A stretch of DNA of 6,610 bases from an uncultured Clostridia bacterium (GTDB lineage: Bacteria; Bacillota_A; Clostridia; Oscillospirales; Oscillospiraceae): positions 1-6,610 of the forward strand of contig CASEPH010000314.1 in assembly GCA_949289625.1 (NCBI GenBank), written 5' to 3'. Positions 1 to 5,427 of this stretch are shown here, one piece after another (the first letter of the stretch is position 1; every line of letters begins with the position of its first letter). Below the pieces are notes generated by a model. The model worked only from the letters and a program-made list of their open reading frames with translations, was not told where the DNA came from and did no database searches. The translations under genes and the position numbers were made by a program.

Positions 1-1
1 C

Positions 2-154
2 AACTCCATGGACGTGGCCAAGTATATCGAGACCTCCGCCAAGGCCCTGGGCGGCACCATCACCTTCAAGGACGCCGTCCGCTTCGAGAAGGGCGAGGGC
101 ATCGAGAAGAAGGAGGAGAACTTCGCCGCGGAGATCGCCTCCATGCTGAAGTAA
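2..154 (+). CDS. tsf: Elongation factor Ts, C-terminal end (partial)
   Basis: Only the last 50 codons and the TAA stop (152-154) are inside the window; the frame enters at base 2. The tail carries the signature end of EF-Ts, the nucleotide exchange factor that recycles EF-Tu-GDP during translation in the cytoplasm. The diagnostic stretch is VRFEKGEGIEKKEENFAAEI, which matches the family's usual R[FY]E.GEGIEKK..[ND]FA.E ending. Codons are strongly G/C-ending (nearly every third position), as expected of a highly expressed housekeeping gene and unlike the mobile genes further right. A strong terminator follows 58 bases after the stop, so tsf ends its transcript here. In many bacteria tsf is followed by pyrH and frr; here a transposition module follows instead. 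Identification is confident from the conserved tail, although most of the protein is not visible. Confidence 0.93.
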   Translation, partial: NSMDVAKYIETSAKALGGTITFKDAVRFEKGEGIEKKEENFAAEIASMLK

Positions 155-212
155 GAGGACTAAGCTTGTCCCAACGAAAACAAGCACATCGTCCCTGAAT
201 TTTGACATTCAG

Positions 213-250
213 AAGAGTCCGAGGAAATTCGTTTCCCCGGGCTCTTTTTT
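213..250 (+). terminator. Intrinsic terminator of tsf
   Basis: Arms 213-227 (AAGAGTCCGAGGAAA) and 232-246 (TTTCCCCGGGCTCTT) pair over 15 positions, with one G-U pair and one A-C mismatch, around a TTCG tetraloop (228-231). The stem runs into six T residues (245-250). UUCG loops and U-tracts are the classic form of rho-independent terminators. It sits 58 bases after the tsf stop and is intact, so a transposon inserted downstream would not be read through from tsf and would not damage tsf termination. Confidence 0.92.
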
Positions 251-337
251 CATTTCTTTTCTGTTTTTCTCCCGGTTCTCCCCTTGATTTGGAGCATTTT
301 TGAACTTTTGGAGAAAAAGATTTGACGCGGGTTCGGT

Positions 338-357
338 TGTCAAAATCGTCGGACAAA
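338..357 (+). repeat. Candidate tnsA-proximal transposon terminus (TGTCAAAA)
   Basis: The sequence TGTCAAAATCGTCGGACAAA begins with TGT, the conserved terminal trinucleotide of Tn7, Tn5053 and Tn552-type elements. It shares TGTCAAAA, then TCGT after a 2-base offset, with the reverse complement of 5402-5415. The GTCAAAA start also resembles the outer edge of the repeat units at 466, 497 and 528 (each begins RTCAAA). The site lies 183 bases beyond the tsf stop. Against it, the five flanking bases (TCGGT) are not duplicated at the candidate right end (ATGGA), so the exact boundary is uncertain. Confidence 0.45.
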
Positions 358-403
358 GAGGCGGTTTTGAAAAGGATGATCACATGGTATCTAAGGGAAA
401 TGC

Positions 404-548
404 GAATCATTCTGAGATTTTGCAGATAAAAATTGAATTAAACTGAGATTATGCGGGTCTCTTTCATCAAAATCTCAATTTAATTCAAAAACGAGCGTCA
501 AAAGCTCAGTTTAATTCGATGGAAATGATCAAATTCTCAAGATAATTC
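404..548. repeat. Array of five 16-bp repeats, likely TnsB binding sites
   Basis: Five copies of a motif close to AATCTCAGTTTAATTC are visible. Two are on the - strand (404-419 and 435-450) and three on the + strand (471-486, 502-517, 533-548). Starts are exactly 31 bp apart inside each group (404/435 and 471/502/533), about three helical turns, so the sites face the same side of the DNA. Similarity extends about five bases outward as RTCAA in front of the three + copies, giving a roughly 21-bp site, close to the 22-bp TnsB sites of Tn7. Position at the element end, beside tnsA, fits TnsB binding and possible autorepression of the operon. The change of orientation inside the array is unusual for TnsB sites, so a separate operator function is possible. 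Confidence 0.7.
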
Positions 549-562
549 TTTTGGGGGCAACT

Positions 563-949
563 ATGGATAAGGCAGGCATGAAAACAAGGGACATTCGCTT
601 CTTCAGCGGCAAGAATAACCAGATCATTTGTATCCACTCAAAATGGGCACGAGATTACGCAAAACATCTGGAACAGCAACCATGGGTCCAGTCCTATCAA
701 GCTGTGGTGCCATTAGAACCCGACTACATGCAGTATGTATCTCCGGTCGATATCCGCTCGCTCTATTTTCAAAGTGAATGGGCAACCGATTTTCTTATTG
801 TGTTTGCCGACGGAAGAAAAGGGGTTCGGGAATTGGTACACAGAGCGGATTTAACAAAGCGCGCAATGGTCGAGCGCCTGGAACTGTCCCGAAGATATTG
901 GGCAGCGCGGGATATTGACGAGTGGAAGGTGGTGCCGGTCGATGAGTGA
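563..949 (+). CDS. tnsA: TnsA-like endonuclease domain, short, probably inactive
   Basis: The 128-residue protein resembles the N-terminal catalytic domain of Tn7 TnsA, which cuts the 5' (non-transferred) strands at transposon ends. Against the E. coli TnsA sequence as I recall it, the match centres on TDFLIVFADG (residues 75-84) and RLELSRRYW (105-113). Asp76 corresponds to catalytic D114. The position of E63 is Ala29, in SKWARD against SDLELA. K132 maps to Val92 without gaps, or to Arg89 with a gap; neither is Lys. The C-terminal winged-helix domain of the 273-residue Tn7 protein, which contacts partners, is missing. ATG 563 is preferred over TTG 551 because GGGGG (553-557) is suitably placed before it. 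The gene overlaps tnsB by 8 bases. Possible roles are a structural cofactor of TnsB or a decaying relic. The family call is fairly secure; loss of activity is inferred. Confidence 0.75.
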   Translation: MDKAGMKTRDIRFFSGKNNQIICIHSKWARDYAKHLEQQPWVQSYQAVVPLEPDYMQYVSPVDIRSLYFQSEWATDFLIVFADGRKGVRELVHRADLTKRAMVERLELSRRYWAARDIDEWKVVPVDE

Positions 950-2657
950 AACACTGCGCTTTGTGGAGCGACTGGGAAGCATCTATCGAGTCCTGATTGA
1001 GGAGCGAAATGGCTACTGGCTCATCGACTGCGACTCCCCTTCTCCCCCATTCTTTGAGGCCGGCTGCGGCAGGTATACCCGTGTGCCAACGCCGGAGAGT
1101 TGGATGACAGAACAAGCAACTCCGGCGCAGGAAGCCCGCCTGCGCATGATCCAGCCGCTGCTCAATTGCAAGGACTGTATCTCGGATAAGGCTTTACGCT
1201 ATCGGATGGCGTCAGAGTCAGCACGACAGCATCAGACTACCACACGCCGCATCCTGCGCCTGTATTACCGGTATCTGGCAACCGGGCGGCTCATACAAAA
1301 GCGGGCAAAACAGGTCAGAAAAAATAGTCAAATAATAGCCCAGGCAATCCGGCGATACTATTTTGGCGCCAGGCGTCTATCCCTGAGAGCGGCCTATGAG
1401 ATGATGCTGCTGGAAGATTATGTGGGGCCGGACGGCCAGTTGGACAGCGATGCCCCCACATGGAGCCAATTCCGGCATTACTACTATGAGCACAATCTTC
1501 ACAAGTCCCCGCAAAAGATCATCGCCCGGGAGGGCCTTACCAAGTATCAGCGAGACCACCGGCCGGCATGGGGATCGTCCGCCGGGTGGCGGCTACAGCC
1601 GGGAAGCTATCAGATGGACGCCACACAGGCAGATATCTATCTGGTCTCCAGAAGGGATCGGTCTGTTGTGGTGGGCAGGCCGTATATCTACTTGGCCGTA
1701 GACACGGCCACCCACCTGATTGCCGGAGCCTATGTGGGCTTTGCGTGCGACGAGACCGCTGTGATGGCCTGTATCCTGCAAGCGGCCTCTGACAAGGTGG
1801 AGTATTGTGCCCGCTATGGGATCGATATTACTCCGGAACAGTGGCCTTCGATCGGAATGCCGTCAGAGATCATCACAGACCAGGGACGGGAATTTTTTGG
1901 CCCCCGAATGGCAGAGCTGTGCCGCCAGTATGGGCTTGAGGTTTTGACCCTGCCCCCATTCCGGCCGGATCAAAAGGGGACCGTCGAAAAATCGATCGAC
2001 TTGCTGCAGGCCAGATACAAGCCGATCCTGCGTGGCCGGGGTGTTATCGAGGACGACGCGCAGGAGCGGTGGGCCACCGATTACCGTGCGCAGGCGGTCC
2101 TGGATCTTGATGATCTTACCCGCATCATCATCCACTCGATCCTATACCTGAACAGCGGGCGGCTTGTCGGCGGCAAGACTCCGGCGCAAGCATGGCTGGA
2201 GATGTCCCCGCAACTGATGGCAGTAGACCCGCAAGAACTGTATGTCCAGACCCTTCCGCGGGATACCGCCAAGCTGACCCGCAAGGGCCTCCGGATCAAC
2301 CGCATGTGGTATGCCCCGGATGATGCGGCCGATTTGACCATCGGAGAGAGTTACACCATCGCCTATGATCCATCTGACCTGCGCTGTATCCATATCATCC
2401 TTGCCGACCGGATATGTCCATGCCATACAGCCGGCGTTGGGCATCCGCTCTCTGCTTACGAGGCCGATGCGGCCCACGAATCCGCCAAAGTACATACACA
2501 GACGGCTCAGATGAAAGAGACCGCCGTCAGCATTACAGCCATGCAGGCCATCCGCACCATTGTTGAGCAGGCAGACAGCAGGAAGGAACCGATCCGCCAG
2601 ATTGGTGGAGACAAAATTGAGGCGGACAAGCTCGCGGAGAGGAGACGATTGACATGA
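942..2657 (+). CDS. tnsB: TnsB-family DDE transposase
   Basis: This 571-residue protein is the strand-transfer subunit. It binds repeats at the transposon ends, cuts the 3' ends and joins them to the target. The RNase H-like core is complete: Asp226 (in YQMDATQADIYL), Asp313 (ITDQGREF) and Glu349 (PDQKGTVEKS), with 35 residues between the last two, the canonical D-D-35-E. Residues about 60-140 are helical and basic and fit the N-terminal DNA-binding region. About 430-490 fits the Mu/TnsB C-terminal beta-barrel, and the charged tail (520-571) is the kind of segment that contacts TnsC. Start ATG 942 overlaps the tnsA stop by 8 bases and has GGAAGGTGG (924-932) upstream; the earlier TTG at 915 is ignored. 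It ends in an ATGA overlap with tnsC, so the genes are translationally coupled. The gene is intact and probably functional. Confidence 0.96.
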   Translation: MSETLRFVERLGSIYRVLIEERNGYWLIDCDSPSPPFFEAGCGRYTRVPTPESWMTEQATPAQEARLRMIQPLLNCKDCISDKALRYRMASESARQHQTTTRRILRLYYRYLATGRLIQKRAKQVRKNSQIIAQAIRRYYFGARRLSLRAAYEMMLLEDYVGPDGQLDSDAPTWSQFRHYYYEHNLHKSPQKIIAREGLTKYQRDHRPAWGSSAGWRLQPGSYQMDATQADIYLVSRRDRSVVVGRPYIYLAVDTATHLIAGAYVGFACDETAVMACILQAASDKVEYCARYGIDITPEQWPSIGMPSEIITDQGREFFGPRMAELCRQYGLEVLTLPPFRPDQKGTVEKSIDLLQARYKPILRGRGVIEDDAQERWATDYRAQAVLDLDDLTRIIIHSILYLNSGRLVGGKTPAQAWLEMSPQLMAVDPQELYVQTLPRDTAKLTRKGLRINRMWYAPDDAADLTIGESYTIAYDPSDLRCIHIILADRICPCHTAGVGHPLSAYEADAAHESAKVHTQTAQMKETAVSITAMQAIRTIVEQADSRKEPIRQIGGDKIEADKLAERRRLT

Positions 2658-3979
2658 GCAAGTATCCAGCCGGACAGAGGGTCGGAGCCGTCTATGAGGG
2701 CGCATGTGATAATCCGTATCTGGCCGCCATGCCGGATATGCTGTCTCCTGATGCGTTTGCCCGAGCAGTTGCCAGCTACCCAACAATCCCGCACAATCTG
2801 GCAGAGCTATCATCAGAGGAGCGCCGAGGACTGTTGCCGTCTCTGGCATCCATCTATGTCCCGATGCCCTATCAGTATGCTATCTACGATACACTGTACC
2901 GGGCGATCTCCACAACATACCGCACGGCCGATGTCGTGGAGTCGACCAGGGCGATCAATGCCTACTACCGCAATCGGCGCAGCGACTATGCCACGCAGGC
3001 AGACAGCGGCTCGATCTTAGGAGTTCCGGGGGTCGGGAAAACAGCTGCTGTCCGCCGGTGCTTATCCGTGATGCCGCAGACCATTGAGCATACAGAGTAC
3101 CAGGGGCAGCCGTTTTTCTGCAAGCAGGTATTGTATCTGGTCGTCGAGTGCCCCAGCGACTGCTCTGTTAAAACACTCGGATTCTCCATCATGGCCGCGC
3201 TGGATAAGGCCATTGGATCACATTATCTGCAATCGACACAGGGGTTGCGGTCGGCCTCCGCCTCTGCCATTGCAGTCCAGACAAAGATCCTGCTGACCAA
3301 TCACAATGTGGGGCTGCTTGTGATCGACGAGATCCAAAACGCTGTGATGACAGCCCGCAAAAACCGGCAGGAAAAGCCGCTGCTCCGCTTCTTGGTCGAA
3401 CTCACGAATGAGACCATGACCTCAGTGTACTTTGTCGGGACTCCAGTGGCGGAGGAGCTGTTTGTGTCTCAGGAGCATCTCAAAAGACGCACCAGAGGCA
3501 TCCGACTGGCTCCGTTTAAGCCAGATGGAGCGTATCTCGACTTTTTGAGCAAGATATGGCCGTACCAATTCACACAGCGAATGGCAGACCTGACTTCCTC
3601 CATCAGCAATAAGCTGTACGATCATTCCGGCGGCATACCGGCCTATATCATCAAGATATTTTCGGAGTCACAGGCCCAGGCCCTGCTACATGGCCGCGCC
3701 TGCATCGATGAAAAGGTCATACAGCGGACCGTGGACACTTTGGCAATCAAGGTTCCCCGGACTTATACAGCTGGAACACATATCTCAGATTTTGAAATCG
3801 GGAGCCAAATACCGGAGCCGCCGGAGCAGGAGGAAATACCACGGCAATACGCCAACAAACGGGGGCGCAAGGCGGCGCAGAGGGATAGCGGCGACTTGCT
3901 TGTTGCATACAACAACGGCGTCGATCTTGCGGCGCACCTACAGGAAAACGGATATTGGGAGGCTGATTATCATGGATAA
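2654..3979 (+). CDS. tnsC: TnsC-family AAA+ ATPase, transposition regulator
   Basis: The 441-residue AAA+ protein is expected to polymerise on DNA with ATP, connect TniQ at the target to TnsB at the ends, and take part in target immunity. Visible motifs are Walker A GVPGVGKT (123-130), Walker B LLVIDEIQN (221-229, with Asp225 and Glu226), a sensor-1-like VYFVGTP (258-264), an arginine-rich KRRTRG (277-282) and a GGIPAYI segment near sensor 2 (326-332). The N-terminal 115 residues come before the ATPase core, and a 70-residue tail with a basic NKRGRK patch (401-406) follows it. These are the places where TnsC proteins usually contact TniQ and TnsA/TnsB. The start ATG 2654 overlaps the tnsB stop (ATGA) and has AGAGGAG (2638-2644) nine bases upstream. 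All catalytic residues are present. The last codons carry the Shine-Dalgarno of a small downstream ORF. Confidence 0.95.
   Translation: MSKYPAGQRVGAVYEGACDNPYLAAMPDMLSPDAFARAVASYPTIPHNLAELSSEERRGLLPSLASIYVPMPYQYAIYDTLYRAISTTYRTADVVESTRAINAYYRNRRSDYATQADSGSILGVPGVGKTAAVRRCLSVMPQTIEHTEYQGQPFFCKQVLYLVVECPSDCSVKTLGFSIMAALDKAIGSHYLQSTQGLRSASASAIAVQTKILLTNHNVGLLVIDEIQNAVMTARKNRQEKPLLRFLVELTNETMTSVYFVGTPVAEELFVSQEHLKRRTRGIRLAPFKPDGAYLDFLSKIWPYQFTQRMADLTSSISNKLYDHSGGIPAYIIKIFSESQAQALLHGRACIDEKVIQRTVDTLAIKVPRTYTAGTHISDFEIGSQIPEPPEQEEIPRQYANKRGRKAAQRDSGDLLVAYNNGVDLAAHLQENGYWEADYHG
3957..3962 (+). promoter_or_regulatory. Strong Shine-Dalgarno inside the tnsC 3' end
   Basis: GGGAGG lies nine bases before ATG 3972, ideal for initiating the 22-codon ORF. 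The tniQ start at 4034 has no purine-rich site before it (the preceding bases are AGTTCGCTTTGCAACA). This SD therefore appears to serve tniQ indirectly, through translation of the bridging ORF. Confidence 0.65.
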
Positions 3980-4040
3980 CACAGACATGAAGCCAGGCCA
4001 CGGTGCGCTTGAACATCAGTTCGCTTTGCAACAATGCTGA
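3972..4040 (+). CDS. 22-residue bridging ORF between tnsC and tniQ
   Basis: The ORF encodes MDNTDMKPGHGALEHQFALQ plus QC and stops at TGA 4038-4040. It begins inside the last codons of tnsC (ATGGATAA, 8-base overlap) and ends just inside tniQ (ATGCTGA, 7-base overlap), spanning exactly the gap between the two genes. It has a strong GGGAGG site nine bases upstream, while tniQ has none. The simplest reading is a coupling leader: ribosomes finishing this ORF terminate on the tniQ start and reinitiate there, which would set a low TniQ to TnsC ratio. No membrane segment or known peptide motif is seen. It could instead be a coincidental reading frame, but its fit to the gap and the SD placement argue against that. 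Confidence 0.5.
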   Translation: MDNTDMKPGHGALEHQFALQQC

Positions 4041-5266
4041 CCTATTTTCCAACGCCTCTCCCCGGCGAGTGGTGGTATTCAGTCCTCTGCCGCTACCATG
4101 TGCGCAGTGGACACAGTAAGCACGCGACGACGATCGGCGAGCTGTATAGAGGCCGGCCCATGGTCCACGGCAGGCTGATCCCGGGAGGAGACTGCGCCGC
4201 GATAGTATCCCGATTGCCGCCGGGCATACTGTCGCTGCATGAGGTGCTGATCCGTCACACTTTGCTCCCCTACTATACCCGCTTCTTCTCCGCGGAAAAG
4301 AAGCGGCAAGTATGGCATGCGCTGTGCTCCGGCCACGGATCGGGGATCACCAGCGTTCGGACACAGATGCCGGATGGCGCCGAGGGACTAAAGTATTGCC
4401 CTGTCTGCTATCACTCAGATACAACGCAATATGGGGAGCCATATTGGCACCGGGAGCATCAGATCCCCCTACTTCCCCTCTGCCCAACGCATAAGGTCCC
4501 ACTGGTGACTGTGCCTGTTAAGTTCGCGCGGTTATCTGAGATGTTTCTCCCTCTTATCTCTATTCGCTGTCAGGAAGCTGTGGCTGAAGATACTAAGCCT
4601 TGGGCGGAGCCGCTGACCGATATGCTGATGGCGCTACTATGCGAAGACTATGTCCCAACGGTTGGATACAACAATCTTTCTATCACGCTGCTCAATGCGG
4701 GATATGGGGCGGATAAGATCAGCAAATATCAGACCCTGAGTGTTGAAAAAATCCAAGCAGTAGTAAGGGAGTATTACGGCGATCAGATCTATGAACAGTA
4801 TTTTGCCAAACTATCCGCCGCCATATTGGCAAGGCTTGCAAACTGGAAATTGTCATCGCCGGAGCGGTATGCCCTGCTCGCTGTGATGACCGGGCTGGAT
4901 GCGGAAACTCTGTTTGGCCCGACGCTCGGCACCACAGATACACTGTTGGAGAAACTCTTGCGCTACAAGGAGACAGGCGTGGTATACGGTAAAGGCGATC
5001 TGGCTACGAAGATGGGGATACAGCCCGGACAGTTGGACTCACTGGCGAAAAGGTATCAGGTCAAGCCCTTCTGGCGGCAGATCAGGCAGGGCCGCGACCG
5101 CTGTATCCGACTACTGCTGACAGATCGCGAGTACGATATGATCTTAAAAGGGGCAAAAGAAAACGGGAGTGAACCGCTTTCTGTGTTTGTGAGGAAGATC
5201 GTATTGGATGTTGTGACAAACAGGAAAGAGAAAGCCAAGGAGAAAGCCAGCCAGGGGATTAGGTAG
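4034..5266 (+). CDS. tniQ: TniQ/TnsD target-selection protein with C-terminal DNA-binding domains
   Basis: The 410-residue TniQ-family protein should recognise the target site and recruit TnsC. The N-terminus (YFPTPLPGEWWYSVLCRYH, residues 4-22) matches the family's conserved P.P.PGE..YS...RYH block, which fixes the start at ATG 4034. A zinc site is visible: Cys122 and Cys125 (YCPVC), His139/His142 (YWHREHQ) and Cys150/His153 (CPTH). The length lies between short TniQ and full TnsD proteins. Residues 319-343 look like a helix-turn-helix (GDLATKMGIQPGQLDSLAKR). Residues about 355-394 read as a ribbon-helix-helix: a strand RCIRLLLTD, then helices around EYDMILKGAKENG and LSVFVRKIVLDVV. These would supply sequence-specific DNA binding, consistent with a fixed attachment site. 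The gene is last in the operon, lacks its own SD and probably depends on the bridging ORF. No terminator is seen after it. Confidence 0.92.
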   Translation: MLTYFPTPLPGEWWYSVLCRYHVRSGHSKHATTIGELYRGRPMVHGRLIPGGDCAAIVSRLPPGILSLHEVLIRHTLLPYYTRFFSAEKKRQVWHALCSGHGSGITSVRTQMPDGAEGLKYCPVCYHSDTTQYGEPYWHREHQIPLLPLCPTHKVPLVTVPVKFARLSEMFLPLISIRCQEAVAEDTKPWAEPLTDMLMALLCEDYVPTVGYNNLSITLLNAGYGADKISKYQTLSVEKIQAVVREYYGDQIYEQYFAKLSAAILARLANWKLSSPERYALLAVMTGLDAETLFGPTLGTTDTLLEKLLRYKETGVVYGKGDLATKMGIQPGQLDSLAKRYQVKPFWRQIRQGRDRCIRLLLTDREYDMILKGAKENGSEPLSVFVRKIVLDVVTNRKEKAKEKASQGIR

Positions 5267-5427
5267 TATGAGATGATAGGGCGTTGTTCTCACCCAATCT
5301 CTTGGAGTGCGTATAAGCCCAAAAATACGAACAGCAAAATCCAGTAATTATGGGGCGTTTCAAAGTTAGCTTACAAAACACGAACTTTTCCGCTGGAGAT
5401 AACGAACTTTTGACAATGGAGACTATC
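5267..5427. other. Intergenic gap with candidate right end or recombination site
   Basis: No gene is supported here. ACGAACTTTT occurs twice, at 5380-5389 and 5402-5411, exactly 22 bp apart, and an inverted half copy (CAAAGTT, 5361-5367) lies to the left. The second copy runs into TTTTGACA (5408-5415). A degenerate stretch CAAAATCCAGTAATTA at 5335-5350 faintly resembles the left-end repeat. These could be TnsB sites of a right end, or the binding sites of the tyrosine recombinase that follows. I see neither a convincing promoter nor a terminator. Confidence 0.5.
5380..5415 (-). repeat. Two 22-bp-spaced repeats ending in TTTTGACA (candidate right terminus)
   Basis: Read on the - strand from 5415 inward, the sequence is TGTCAAAAGTTCGTTATCTC, then AAAAGTTCGT again 22 bp after its first copy. 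The outermost TGTCAAAA equals that at 338-345. Two short, regularly spaced repeats next to a TGT terminus are typical of Tn7-family ends. The adjacent bases (ATGGA) do not duplicate those at the left terminus, so the assignment remains tentative. Confidence 0.4.

Larger units (their letters stand above)
251..562. other. Non-coding AT-rich spacer with transposon-end features
   Basis: No convincing gene is present between the tsf terminator and tnsA. The stretch splits in two. Bases 251-337 are T-rich with no clear structure apart from GAACTTTTG at 303-311, which recurs at 5404-5412. Bases 338-562 start with TGTCAAAA and contain the five-copy repeat array described separately. I found no well-formed sigma-70 promoter for the tns operon. 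The best fragments are GATAAT at 541-546, which lies inside the last repeat and too close to the tnsA start to be convincing, and TTGAAA (367-372) with a poor TATCTA (388-393). Confidence 0.6.
338..5415 (+). mobile_element. Tn7-like transposon, tentative minimal extent
   Basis: A tnsA-like/tnsB/tnsC/tniQ operon is flanked on the left by a repeat array and TGTCAAAA, and on the right by TTTTGACA (5408-5415). The two termini are imperfect inverted repeats (TGTCAAAA in both). Gene content and order are those of Tn7-like elements, and tns genes reading away from a conserved chromosomal gene is the orientation of Tn7 at glmS. If these are the ends, the element is about 5.1 kb with no cargo. The right end is weak: no target duplication is seen and the 31-bp-spaced repeats do not recur there. 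The element may instead extend past the window, with the recombinase and HD gene inside it. The presence of the element is well supported; the coordinates of its ends are not. Confidence 0.5.

Noticed and set aside
66..410. 114-residue open frame on the - strand over the tsf tail and spacer
   Set aside because: It crosses the tsf coding end and its terminator, has biased low-complexity Arg/Ser/Pro content at its C-terminus and lacks a family match I recognise.
404..548. Regularly spaced repeats as a CRISPR array
   Set aside because: The repeat core is only 16 bp, copies are degenerate, the intervening segments are about 15 bp, and orientation switches inside the array. No cas genes are visible. 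Protein binding sites are a better explanation.
551..562. TTG at 551 as the tnsA start
   Set aside because: ATG 563 follows a purine-rich GGGGG at 553-557 at usable spacing, whereas TTG 551 has only AT-rich repeat sequence before it.
2142..2849. 235-residue open frame on the - strand across tnsB/tnsC
   Set aside because: It lies antisense to two clearly identified genes in high-GC sequence, shows no recognisable domain and has no separate spacing or signals.
5267..5300. Terminator after tniQ
   Set aside because: A weak GGG...CCC pairing can be drawn at about 5279-5295, but it has no stable stem and no T-run.
338..5415. CRISPR-associated transposon
   Set aside because: The tnsB-tnsC-tniQ set would fit, but no cas12k, Cascade gene, CRISPR repeat or guide-like RNA is seen in the window. 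The helix-turn-helix and RHH-like tail of TniQ points to protein-guided targeting. A cas module further right cannot be excluded.
5350..5427. ATG 5350 as the recombinase start
   Set aside because: No Shine-Dalgarno precedes it. The extra 26 residues would be encoded by the repeat-bearing gap, while ATG 5428 has GGAG six bases upstream.
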